A stretch of DNA of 64,000 nucleotides, from positions 248,001 through 312,000 of the forward strand of contig JBGAGK010000001.1 in NCBI GenBank assembly GCA_044226785.1, written 5' to 3'. Source of the DNA: TMP-86 sp039807285 (GTDB lineage Bacteria; Pseudomonadota; Gammaproteobacteria; Steroidobacterales; Steroidobacteraceae). Under the pieces are notes generated by a model that was not told the origin of the DNA, did no database searches, and saw only the letters and a program-made list of their open reading frames with translations. Below, piece by piece: positions 53,472 through 62,234 of the stretch; the first letter of the stretch is position 1; each line of letters opens with the position of its first letter. The translations under genes were made by a program, and so were the position numbers.

Positions 53472-54407
53472 ATGGCAAACGACAAGGTCATCATCACTTG
53501 CGCCATCACCGGCGCCATCCACACACCGACGCTGTCGGACGCCCTGCCCTGGAAGCCCGCGGACCTCGCGGCACAGGGCATCGCCGCCGCGAAGGCAGGT
53601 GCTTCGATCCTGCATATCCATGCCCGCAACCCCGTCGATGGCTCGCCGACCGGCGACCCGAGGGTCTACGAACAGTTCCTGCCGCAGATCCACGCCAGCA
53701 CCGATGCCGTGATCAATCTCACCACGGGTGGAAGCCCCGAGATGACGCCGGAGGAACGGCTAGCGGCCGCCATGCATTTCAGCCCGGAGATGTGCTCGCT
53801 CAACATGGGTTCGATGAACTTCTCCTTCCACGACATGGGCCGCAAGGTGAAGCAGTGGAAATTCCCGTGGGAGAACAAGTACATCCTGGACAGCGAGAAG
53901 TTCATCTTCCGCAACACCTTTGCGGACATCCGGCGTGTGTACGAACTGATGGCCGAACACGGCACGCGCTACGAGCATGAGTGCTACGACATCGGGCACT
54001 TGTACAACCTGGCCTACTTCCTCGACAAGGGCCTGGCGAAGCCGCCGCTGTTCATCCAGAGCGTGTTCGGCATCCTCGGCGGCATCGGAGCCGATCCCGA
54101 CAACGTGGTGTTCATGCGCCGCACCGCCGACCGGCTGTTCGGCAAGGATTACGTATGGTCCGTGCTGGCCGCCGGCAAGCACCAGATGCCGCTGATCACC
54201 CAGGCGGCGATGATGGGCGGCAACGTGCGGGTGGGCCTCGAGGACAGCCTGTTCATCGGCCGCGGGAAGCTTGCCGCCAGCAATGCCGAACAGGTCACGA
54301 AGATCCGCACCCTCCTCGGCGAACTGGGACTTCAATCCGCCACACCGGATGAAGCACGGCAGATGCTGGCGCTCAAAGGGCGCAGCAACGTCCGCATCGC
54401 CGCCTGA
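53472..54407 (+). CDS. Beta-keto acid cleavage enzyme (BKACE, DUF849)
   Basis: 311 residues from ATG 53472. Zinc-site histidines H48 and H50 are in ILHIHARNP, and a further zinc-type glutamate is E257 in RVGLEDSLF. The TIM-barrel pattern INLTTGG and SMNFSF is present. BKACE enzymes condense a beta-keto acid with acetyl-CoA, giving acetoacetate and a new acyl-CoA. The adjacent dehydrogenase-like gene could supply the beta-keto acid, as in carnitine breakdown. The substrate side chain is not readable. Confidence 0.9.
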   Translation: MANDKVIITCAITGAIHTPTLSDALPWKPADLAAQGIAAAKAGASILHIHARNPVDGSPTGDPRVYEQFLPQIHASTDAVINLTTGGSPEMTPEERLAAAMHFSPEMCSLNMGSMNFSFHDMGRKVKQWKFPWENKYILDSEKFIFRNTFADIRRVYELMAEHGTRYEHECYDIGHLYNLAYFLDKGLAKPPLFIQSVFGILGGIGADPDNVVFMRRTADRLFGKDYVWSVLAAGKHQMPLITQAAMMGGNVRVGLEDSLFIGRGKLAASNAEQVTKIRTLLGELGLQSATPDEARQMLALKGRSNVRIAA

Positions 54408-54421
54408 GGGCTGCGCCGGCC

Positions 54422-55315
54422 ATGGTGAGTTCACCCACGGCACCTGCGACACCTGCGGTTTCGACCGCCTCCATCGCCCTGATCGGCGCGGGCCTCATGG
54501 GCAATGGCCTTGCGCGGGTGTTCCGCGCCGCCGGCTGGCCGGTAAGCGTCTGGGACGCGAGCACGCCGGCGCTGGAACGATTGTGCCGCGCGGTATCCGG
54601 CGTGCGAGAGGCCAAGGACCTGGGCGATGCCGTGCAAGGCGCGGACCTCGTCATCGAGGCCATCGTCGAAAAGGCGGCCATCAAGCAGGAACTGTTCGCC
54701 CAGCTCGCCTCGCTGATTGACGAGCACACGCTGCTCGCCACCAACTCCTCGGTCATTCCCGTGGCCACGGTGGCGGCAAAGGTGCCGGATGCACAGGCCG
54801 GCCGCGTGCTCGGCACGCATTTCTGGAATCCACCCGATCTCATTCCCCTGGTGGAAGTCATCCAGGGGCCGCGCACGGCCTTCGCAAGCATCGAACGCGC
54901 GCTTGGCCTGCTTGCGGCCGCGGGAAAGGAGCCGGTGCACGTGCGGCGCGACGTGGTGCCCGGCAACCGGCTGCAGCATGCCCTGTGGCGTGAGGCCATG
55001 GCGCTGGTCGACGAGGGTGTCTGCACGCCGGCCGATGTGGATCACATCATCAAACGCAGCTTCGGAGCACGCCTCGCCGTCCTCGGGCCACTGGAGAATG
55101 CGGATCTGGTGGGACTTGAACTGACGCGCCAGATCCATGAGGTCGTACTGCCCCTGTTGAGCCGTACGACCACCCCATCGCCCGGCTTGACTGCGCGGCT
55201 GGCCGCAGGGCACAGCGGCATCGCCAGTGGCGAGGGGTACCATACGGGCTGGACGGAAGAATCGGTCGCGGCCCTGCGTGAACGGCTCGCCTCCCACCTG
55301 CGCCGCATGTTCTGA
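54422..55315 (+). CDS. 3-Hydroxyacyl-CoA-dehydrogenase-like (L-carnitine-dehydrogenase/lambda-crystallin type) protein
   Basis: 297 residues. The NAD fold is at IALIGAGLMGNGLARVFRA (~18-36). The helical C-domain carries GNRLQHALWREAMALVDEG. The active-site region THFWNPPDLIPLVEVI shows the family's H-F/W-N-P pattern. Its size and C-terminus are closer to carnitine dehydrogenase and lambda-crystallin than to FadB. It should oxidise a beta-hydroxy acid to a beta-keto acid. It follows the BKACE gene by 14 bases. Confidence 0.85.
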   Translation: MVSSPTAPATPAVSTASIALIGAGLMGNGLARVFRAAGWPVSVWDASTPALERLCRAVSGVREAKDLGDAVQGADLVIEAIVEKAAIKQELFAQLASLIDEHTLLATNSSVIPVATVAAKVPDAQAGRVLGTHFWNPPDLIPLVEVIQGPRTAFASIERALGLLAAAGKEPVHVRRDVVPGNRLQHALWREAMALVDEGVCTPADVDHIIKRSFGARLAVLGPLENADLVGLELTRQIHEVVLPLLSRTTTPSPGLTARLAAGHSGIASGEGYHTGWTEESVAALRERLASHLRRMF

Positions 55316-55353
55316 CCCGCGGCAGGTGTGACCCACGGCAGGTACAATTGGAC

Positions 55354-56139
55354 ATGACAAAAAAAACACCCGCCCGCAGCACGGGCCAGAGCATCCAGGT
55401 CATTGCCCGGGCCGCCAGCGTGTTGCGCGCACTGGAAGGTGAGCAGACGGGCTTGAGTCTTGCGCAGATCGCACAACGTGTGGATCTGGCGCGCTCGACT
55501 GTCCAGCGGATCGTCGATGCTCTCCGGGCGGAGCATTTTCTCATCGCCGCCACGCCGACCTCCGGCGTGAGGCTCGGGCCGGCGCTGATCCGTCTCGCGG
55601 CGTCCGCCAGCGTGGAGTTCGACCAGATCACCCGCCCGATCATGGCCGACCTGTCGCAACGGCTCGGTGAAACCGTCGACCTGTCGGTACTGAAAGGGTT
55701 TTCTGCGGTGTTCACCGACCAGGTCCAGGGCGCACACCGGTTGCGCGCAGTGTCGGCCGTGGGAGAGACCTTCCCGCTGCATGGCACGGCCAACGGCAAG
55801 GCGCTGCTCAGCCTGATGCCCGAAGCGCAGTTCGAGAAGTTCCTGCGCACACCGCTGACCCGCATGACGCCGGCGACCATCACCCGCGCCAGCGAACTGC
55901 GCGCAGAGATCGCGTCGGTCGTGAAGACCGGTGTGGCCATCGACAACGAAGAACATACCGAGGGCATCTCGGCGGTGGGAACGGCATTCCATGATCCCCT
56001 GGGGCGCGCCATCGCGCTGTCGGTCCCGGTCCCCACCACCCGGTTCAAGCGTCTCAAACCCGAACTGGTCCGGGAGATCCTCGCCTCACGCGAAGCCATT
56101 CTGGTTGCACTCGGCAATGCTGACGAAGACAGTGGCTGA
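55354..56139 (+). CDS. IclR-family transcriptional regulator
   Basis: 261 residues from ATG 55354 (TTG 55348 also in frame). The winged helix is at ~20-75 (LSLAQIAQRVDLARSTVQRIVDAL), and the GAF-like effector domain spans ~90-250, with the IclR signature TGVAIDNEEHTEGISAVG. IclR proteins sense aromatic or short-chain acids and repress or activate catabolic operons. It is the only specific regulator seen in the 33-58 kb region, making it the best candidate to read the motif shared by several promoters there. Confidence 0.93.
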   Translation: MTKKTPARSTGQSIQVIARAASVLRALEGEQTGLSLAQIAQRVDLARSTVQRIVDALRAEHFLIAATPTSGVRLGPALIRLAASASVEFDQITRPIMADLSQRLGETVDLSVLKGFSAVFTDQVQGAHRLRAVSAVGETFPLHGTANGKALLSLMPEAQFEKFLRTPLTRMTPATITRASELRAEIASVVKTGVAIDNEEHTEGISAVGTAFHDPLGRAIALSVPVPTTRFKRLKPELVREILASREAILVALGNADEDSG

Positions 56140-56199
56140 CCTTCGTTCAGGGACACACCCGAGTGCAGCCTTCTGCCGGACCATGAGCCCGCGAGTGCC

Positions 56200-57924
56200 G
56201 TGCCTGCCCTCCGGCTGAGCGGCGGCGAGGCGCTGCTGCGGAGCCTGGAGCCCGAGCAGATCCCGTTTGTCGCAGGCATAGTCGGCGGCAAGCTGGCGCC
56301 CTTTCTGCAGGCTCTGTCCACCCGCCCCCACATCCGCTTCATCGGCACCCGCCACGAAGGACATGCCGCGATGATGGCCAGCGCCGTCGGCGCGATCAGC
56401 GGACAACTCGGCCTTGCAGTCGGGGAATGCGGAGGCGGAGGCGCCAACATGCTGCCCGGCGCGGCCATCGCTCGCAGCAATTCCCTGCCGATGTTCATCA
56501 TCACCTCGAACAACCAGCATTGGCAGAGCTATCCCTCGCGCGGCATGTTCGCGGAGATGGACAATCAGGCACTGTTCGCGCCGGCCACGAAATGGAATGC
56601 CGTGGTGCATGACGGTCGCCGCATCCCCGAACTCGTCCGCTCAGCTCTTCGTCAGGCCTTCAGCGGTCGCCCGGGCCCGGTGCACCTGGATGTGCCGCAG
56701 GATGTGCTGCGCGGCAGCTTCGAGTATGAGGACAGCGAGTTCTCCCGCACGCCCTCGCAGTACCGGCTGCTGCAGCCACCGGCGCCCGGGCAGTCCGAGC
56801 TGGTGGCAGCAGTCAGAATCCTGCGCAGTGCGCGTCGCCCGCTGCTGATCGCCGGAGGCGGTCTCACCCTGGCCGGCGCGGCCGAGCAATTCCGACAGCT
56901 CGCGCTCCGGCTGCAGGCGCCGGCACTTGCCACCCAGATGGGCAATGGCGCCATCGCGGGCGGGGCTGCGGATTTCCTGGGCATGGCCTGGGTGTGTGGC
57001 GGTGATGCCGTGCATCGGGCGCTGGGCGAGGCGGATGCGGTGCTCGCCGTGGGCTGCCGGTTCTCTTCCTGGCTGCGCAACGACCGGGGCACGCTGCTGA
57101 ATCCGGATGCAAAGCTCATCCATATCGACAGCGATGCCACCGTGATCGGGCAGCATGCACCCATCACCGTCGGCATCTGTGCCGATGCGCGTGCGACGCT
57201 GGCTACACTGGACAACGCCCTGGGGGACGAAGCGAACTCCGGGCGCGATGTGTCATGGTTCGAGTCCCTGCGCACGACCCGGCGCGAATGGCAGGCCAGG
57301 CTCGCGACCCTCGCCGCGGCACCGGGGTCGCCGATGCACCCGGCAGCCGCCGCAGCGCAGGTCGCCGCGGCCCTGCCAGCCGATGCGCTGGCGGTGTTCG
57401 ACGGCGGTCACTCCACGTTCTGGAGCAACGACTTCATGCCGGCGCCGGCCCCTCGCACCCGCTTCAATGAACCTGGCATGAGCCAGCTGGGGTTCGGACT
57501 GCCCTGGGCGCTGACGGCGAAGCTCCTCCACCCCTCACGGCCCGTGTTCAACGTCACCGGCGATGGTGCCTTCGGATTCAGCCTGCAGGAACTGGACACG
57601 GCGCGGCGCCATGGCCTGCCGGTGATCACTGTGGTGTACAACAATGCACAGTGGGGCGTGATCAGGCTCGCATACGGACGCGCGGGCTTCGACTTCGGTT
57701 CAGGAAATGACTTCGGCACGATGCTGTCGGGTACGGATTACGCCGCCATCGCGCGCGGGTTCGGTTGCCATGGCGAAGTGGTCGAGTCGGCGCAGCAGGT
57801 TGGACCTGCGATCCGTCGTGCACTCGACTCCGGTCTGCCCGCCGTCATCGACTGCCGTACACAGTTCGTGCCGCACCCGGCGATGCCTCACTTCGGCCGG
57901 ATGAGCTCGGCAGGTGCAGGCTGA
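56200..57924 (+). CDS. Thiamine-diphosphate-dependent enzyme 2
   Basis: 574 residues, read from GTG 56200; no clear ribosome site, so the start is uncertain. The activating glutamate is E53 in GTRHEGHAAMMASA, and the ThDP/Mg motif runs from GDGAF (454) to NN (482-483). A middle domain (LRSARRPLLIAGGG) is present. It is related to acetolactate synthase, oxalyl-CoA decarboxylase and benzaldehyde lyase. It differs clearly from the other ThDP enzyme, so it is not a recent duplicate. It comes 60 bases after the IclR gene and its stop faces the rhamnosidase stop 9 bases away. Confidence 0.86.
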   Translation: MPALRLSGGEALLRSLEPEQIPFVAGIVGGKLAPFLQALSTRPHIRFIGTRHEGHAAMMASAVGAISGQLGLAVGECGGGGANMLPGAAIARSNSLPMFIITSNNQHWQSYPSRGMFAEMDNQALFAPATKWNAVVHDGRRIPELVRSALRQAFSGRPGPVHLDVPQDVLRGSFEYEDSEFSRTPSQYRLLQPPAPGQSELVAAVRILRSARRPLLIAGGGLTLAGAAEQFRQLALRLQAPALATQMGNGAIAGGAADFLGMAWVCGGDAVHRALGEADAVLAVGCRFSSWLRNDRGTLLNPDAKLIHIDSDATVIGQHAPITVGICADARATLATLDNALGDEANSGRDVSWFESLRTTRREWQARLATLAAAPGSPMHPAAAAAQVAAALPADALAVFDGGHSTFWSNDFMPAPAPRTRFNEPGMSQLGFGLPWALTAKLLHPSRPVFNVTGDGAFGFSLQELDTARRHGLPVITVVYNNAQWGVIRLAYGRAGFDFGSGNDFGTMLSGTDYAAIARGFGCHGEVVESAQQVGPAIRRALDSGLPAVIDCRTQFVPHPAMPHFGRMSSAGAG

Positions 57925-57933
57925 TCCACAGGC

Positions 57934-60900
57934 CTATGGACGGCGTTCCGGCGCCGATTTGACCAGCAGCATCACCGGCCCCATCAGCCCCGAGGGTCGC
58001 AGCGGCGCGTCGGGATGGTAAGTCGGCCCCGTGGCGAAGGCGACTTTCGCTGCGCCAGGCTGCGCATCGCCGATCAGCCGGTTGACCCAGAGGTTCGCCA
58101 CACGCACTTCCAGGGTATTTCGCCCCGGACTCACAGCGGCGCCGATGTCGAGACGATACGGCGGCCACCAGGTCGTCCCCACCGGCTTGCCATTCACGCT
58201 CACCTCGGCAACATCGCCGATTCGCCCCAGATCGAGCAATAGCGATGTGCCCGCCGCGGGAAGCTGCTTCAGCTCGAAGCTCGTGCGATAGGTCGCCGTG
58301 CCGGAGAAATAGCGGATCCGCGGATCGGCATTTTCACCGAGTGAGGCAAGATGGGTGAACCGGGCGGAGGGCGGCGCGCCGCGCCCCGGCTGGAATTCGA
58401 CTTCCCAGGGTCCGTCGATGCCCGACAACCGCGCAAGGCGCGTGGCAGGCACTTCGCCGGCCGTCTTGCGCGTGGGCTCGCCGAACACCACGAACGTCGA
58501 CTCCTCCGGCCCCAGTTCCAGATGAATGCGGGTCCGGCCTGCATCGCTCTGCCAGGCGAGCGGTTCGGTGGTGCCACTGACCGCATCCCAGCGCTGCGGC
58601 ACCCGACCGTCGACGCGGAACAGGACATCGAGGGTTACGGGCCGGGACTCCCGGTTGTCGAGAAAGTAAACTTCCGCCTCCGGCAGCCGACGGTGCACGG
58701 AGAGAACCTTCGCCGGCGCGCTCTCGGGGCGGATGTCCACATCGGGCAGCACGCCCATGGCATCCAGCGCCTCGTCGACCTTCCGGCTGGCGATGACCCG
58801 TCCGCCGCCGGCGCGCAACGAGGTGTTCCAGAGGGAAGCCACCAGGGACGGGAACGCCTCTGGATCAGCCTGGATCCCGCGCGCCGCGATCGGCGGCTCG
58901 CCGATCAGCGTGGCGCCGGCATCCACCAGCTCACGCAGCCGGCGGAGCGTTGGCAGTGTCATGGTGCGGCTCGAGCCACCAAGATACAGGGTCGCATACC
59001 GCGCACCGCCAGGCGTCACCAGTATCCCGTTCTCCACCCGCAGCTCGTGCATCAGCATGTCCGCATCGACGGCATCCCAGGCGTGCCGCTGCGGCAGATC
59101 GTGCGGTGCCTCATGCGCGAACAGCGCCGTCAGCGGCCGCTCCTCGCCGATGAACCAGGCCACATCGGCGACATCGTGCCCCTGCTGCAGCAGGAAGCTG
59201 GAACGCGCGATGTAGTCGATCCACGGTCGCGCCATGCCCGCCCAAGTCTCGTGCCGGTTGAAATACTGTCCGAAAATGGCCAGTGTCAGGCCCGGGACCT
59301 TGTCATCCAGCGGCTGGTGCACCGAGGTGTGGATCACCGGACGGTTGATGCCACAAGCGAACTCGAGGTCCACGACCCGGCGCAGGTCCGAAGGCGCAAA
59401 GGCCCAGGGCGAGAAGGCCGAGGTCATCGACTCCGCCGCCACCGCGCTGCGACCGCGCACGTGCGCCACCGAGCTGGCCCCTTTCATGTCGCCCAGCAGG
59501 GTGGTGCGCGGCGCCCCGTCCCGTGGCCAAGTCCACAGCGCCGCCATCGGTATGTCCGCATGGGCCCGCATCTCGAGGTCATCGCCCAGTGTCGGGCGCA
59601 GGGATTCCAGGGCCTCGCCGTAAACCGTGAGCCCGTGTTCATGGGCGACCGTCGCGATGGTGCCGTAGTGCTCACGGGCGTGGAGTTGCGCGAGCGTGCG
59701 GCGAAAGTCATCGAGGAAGGCATCGCTCCTTGCTCGCGACTCGACGATGAAACCCGCCAGCGCCGGCAACCACGGATGCAGGTCATAACCGCGCAGCGCG
59801 CGAAAACGTTCAGGCAACCGCGCGGTCCAGTTGCTCGCACCGACCTCCGTGGAATCCGTGAGCAGGGCCGAGATCCCGTGCCGCCCGATGCGCTCGCCGC
59901 CGACCGCATCCTGGTAGCCGCGCAGATAGGTCTCCAGATAGCGACGCACCGCTGCGCCGTCGTACTTGTCCACCTCGAGTCCCGTGGCTTCCGGGTTGGC
60001 CGGATGATTGGTCGTGCCCGTCAACGACCAGCCCAGTCTGAGGACCCGCCACCGTCCCGGCGGCGCCGTCCAGTCCAGGGTCCCCGCCTTCATCCGCCCG
60101 GTCAGGTCGATGACCTTCGAGCGCGGCACGCCCGCCTCGTCGGGGGGTCCCTGCGAATCCAGCGCATCGTAATCCAGCGCCACCGCGAACCCGGCCTTCT
60201 GCTCGAATCCCGAGACTCGTGCCTCTGCGCTCAATTGCAGCATCGCGAGCCGCAGTGGCGCATCGGGTGCAGCCTGGGGGAACATCTGGACGACGATGGC
60301 CCCCGGCGCACCAGCGCCGATCAAGTCCGGCGCGGCCGGGAGAGGCTCGAATCGCACGCGAAACTCCCGCGATCGCACCGGTGCGAAACTGGCCGTGGTC
60401 GGTACGGTCGCAAGGGGCAGGTCGGCGACGCGCGACCAGCCGGTAGCCGTACGCGCCTCCAGCACCGGACGCCACACCGGGGAACCGAAGGGCGGCACCG
60501 CCCCCGGCATGAACAGCCGGGCCGTGCGCAGGGTCACCGGCTTTGCGTACGTGAGCAGCACGGTGGGTATCTGACCGGCGTGCCGGGGAAGGACGGCCTC
60601 GGTGGTCAGTCGATCGTCCGCCAGCGCCTGCGCATCGAGGACTTCTCCGCCTGCACTACGTGCGGCGGGAATCTCCTGGAGCGGCAGCGTCTGCACGGGA
60701 AATGCGATGACCGCACTGTCCTGGTAATACGATGCAGCGGGTTTCGAGGCCGCACCCATTGCGAATGGTTCGTCGTGTGGCAGATCCTGGAATGACCCCG
60801 TGGTGGCCGGCGGTGCCGGCAGGCGCCCGGTGAAGCGCCTTCCGCCCGCGATCAGCGTTTCGCTCCAGACCAGCTTTTTCATCGCATCGGCTGGCGCGAC

Positions 60901-61287
60901 CCACGGCCCACCGCTTTCGCTCCAGCCGGGCGAGGACGCGATGGCGAACTCGAGGCCGTATTTCGTGGCCACATCGACGGCATGCGAGAACGCCTGCTTC
61001 CACTCGGGCGTCATGTAGGCAATGCGCTTTTTCACCAGCGTCGGCATGCCGAGATTGACATCGAAGTTCTGTACGCCGCCGATGCCGACGGACTTCAGCC
61101 ACGCGAGGTCCGCATCGATGCCGGCCTCGGAGATGTTGCCGTTCACCCAATGCCACCACGTCCGGGGCCGCGCGGAATCGGGCGGATTCCGGAATCCGTC
61201 GACCAGTGGGTCCGCCGCCATCGCGGCACCCGCAAACAATGCCGCGACGAACGACGCGACGAGGGCATGCTTGATGGGCACAGGCAT
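57934..61287 (-). CDS. GH106-type alpha-L-rhamnosidase
   Basis: 1117 residues with a signal peptide (~1-24, SFVAALFAGAAMAADP), so exported. The N-terminal (beta/alpha)8-type region shows the GH106 opening RTWWHWVNGNISEAGI and GIGGVQNFDVNLG; later modules include MFGDMK-like LLGDMKGASSVAHVRGR and, near the end, a jelly-roll sugar-binding domain (YRTSFELKQLPAAGTSL, VSVNGKPVGTTWWPPYRL). Bacterial GH106 enzymes remove terminal rhamnose from flavonoid glycosides and pectic side chains. It is the last gene of a TonB receptor, GH1, esterase, GH106 operon, 14 bases after the esterase gene. Confidence 0.85.
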   Translation of the reverse strand: MPVPIKHALVASFVAALFAGAAMAADPLVDGFRNPPDSARPRTWWHWVNGNISEAGIDADLAWLKSVGIGGVQNFDVNLGMPTLVKKRIAYMTPEWKQAFSHAVDVATKYGLEFAIASSPGWSESGGPWVAPADAMKKLVWSETLIAGGRRFTGRLPAPPATTGSFQDLPHDEPFAMGAASKPAASYYQDSAVIAFPVQTLPLQEIPAARSAGGEVLDAQALADDRLTTEAVLPRHAGQIPTVLLTYAKPVTLRTARLFMPGAVPPFGSPVWRPVLEARTATGWSRVADLPLATVPTTASFAPVRSREFRVRFEPLPAAPDLIGAGAPGAIVVQMFPQAAPDAPLRLAMLQLSAEARVSGFEQKAGFAVALDYDALDSQGPPDEAGVPRSKVIDLTGRMKAGTLDWTAPPGRWRVLRLGWSLTGTTNHPANPEATGLEVDKYDGAAVRRYLETYLRGYQDAVGGERIGRHGISALLTDSTEVGASNWTARLPERFRALRGYDLHPWLPALAGFIVESRARSDAFLDDFRRTLAQLHAREHYGTIATVAHEHGLTVYGEALESLRPTLGDDLEMRAHADIPMAALWTWPRDGAPRTTLLGDMKGASSVAHVRGRSAVAAESMTSAFSPWAFAPSDLRRVVDLEFACGINRPVIHTSVHQPLDDKVPGLTLAIFGQYFNRHETWAGMARPWIDYIARSSFLLQQGHDVADVAWFIGEERPLTALFAHEAPHDLPQRHAWDAVDADMLMHELRVENGILVTPGGARYATLYLGGSSRTMTLPTLRRLRELVDAGATLIGEPPIAARGIQADPEAFPSLVASLWNTSLRAGGGRVIASRKVDEALDAMGVLPDVDIRPESAPAKVLSVHRRLPEAEVYFLDNRESRPVTLDVLFRVDGRVPQRWDAVSGTTEPLAWQSDAGRTRIHLELGPEESTFVVFGEPTRKTAGEVPATRLARLSGIDGPWEVEFQPGRGAPPSARFTHLASLGENADPRIRYFSGTATYRTSFELKQLPAAGTSLLLDLGRIGDVAEVSVNGKPVGTTWWPPYRLDIGAAVSPGRNTLEVRVANLWVNRLIGDAQPGAAKVAFATGPTYHPDAPLRPSGLMGPVMLLVKSAPERRP

Positions 61288-61301
61288 GTCGGGCTTGCGG
61301 T

Positions 61302-62234
61302 TCAGTGTCGACGGGACTGCGGCAGTCCGCGGGCCTCGAGCCAGGCCATGAATTCATCGAGCATCAGCGTGGAGGTCGTTCCCGGCTTGCCGAGCCCGAA
61401 GCCATGGCCGCCGCGCTCGTAGGCATGCAGTTCCACGGGCCGGCCGGCACGATGCCAGGATTCGATCAGCCCGAACCCCTGCTGCCCGAACAGTTCGTCA
61501 TCGAGGGCGATGGCCACGAACATCGGCGGTGCATCCCTGGGTACGTCGACGGCCAGCATGGGCGGATAGATGGGCGCGATGAAGGCGGGCCGTGCCGCCG
61601 CGTCGGGAGAAAGCCCCGCGTTCAGTGCGGTCATCGCGCCGGCGGAAAAGCCGATCATGCCGATGCGCTGCGGATCGACTCCGAATTTTCCGGCATGTTC
61701 GCGCACATACCGGACCGCCGTAAGTGCGTCCTCCGTGGCGCGAGGTTCCTTGATCTCCGGCATCCGGTTTCCGGGGAACGGTGGTGTGATCTCTTTCAGG
61801 CGTTCCGCCGCGAATCGCTGGAATCCCGCTTCATCGTCCGGGGTCTGGTTCAGGCGGTATTTGAGCACGAACGCCGCCACGCCCCGCTTCGCCAGCGCCT
61901 TCGCGACCTGCGTGCCTTCGTGATCCCACGCCAGCAGCATGAACGCGCCGCCCGGCGCCACGATGACACCCACCTTGTTGCCCCGCCCCGCGGGCGGCAG
62001 GAAGGGCGTGAGCGTGGGACGCGTGACATTGCGGACCGCGTAGTCCTTGCCCATGAATTTCACCCAGCGCTCTGCAATCCCGCTGTCCGGGTCCTGCGGC
62101 CGCAAGGGGATCGCACCGGGCTGGGCGGGCGCCTCCGCCGGAACGGGAACGGGCATCTGCGCCCGCGAAACGGCACCGGTCAGCAGCGCGGCTGCGGCGA
62201 ACAGCCCCGCCCATGTCGAGGTCAATGGATTCAC
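61302..62234 (-). CDS. Exported alpha/beta hydrolase (esterase, xylan-esterase-like)
   Basis: 310 residues from GTG 62234, chosen because GAGGAGG lies 6 bases upstream and the codon overlaps the GH1 stop (GTGA). Signal peptide ~1-25. The oxyanion segment is VAPGGAFMLLAWD and the nucleophile elbow GFSAG (S197); a histidine in RGGHGFGLG completes the triad. The family removes acyl groups such as acetyl or feruloyl from plant sugars, which fits the neighbouring glycosidases. Confidence 0.86.
   Translation of the reverse strand: MNPLTSTWAGLFAAAALLTGAVSRAQMPVPVPAEAPAQPGAIPLRPQDPDSGIAERWVKFMGKDYAVRNVTRPTLTPFLPPAGRGNKVGVIVAPGGAFMLLAWDHEGTQVAKALAKRGVAAFVLKYRLNQTPDDEAGFQRFAAERLKEITPPFPGNRMPEIKEPRATEDALTAVRYVREHAGKFGVDPQRIGMIGFSAGAMTALNAGLSPDAAARPAFIAPIYPPMLAVDVPRDAPPMFVAIALDDELFGQQGFGLIESWHRAGRPVELHAYERGGHGFGLGKPGTTSTLMLDEFMAWLEARGLPQSRRH

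Noticed and set aside
58351..60795. 814-codon open frame opposite the GH106 gene
   Set aside because: Low-complexity Arg/Gly/His translation, antisense to a clear glycosidase gene.
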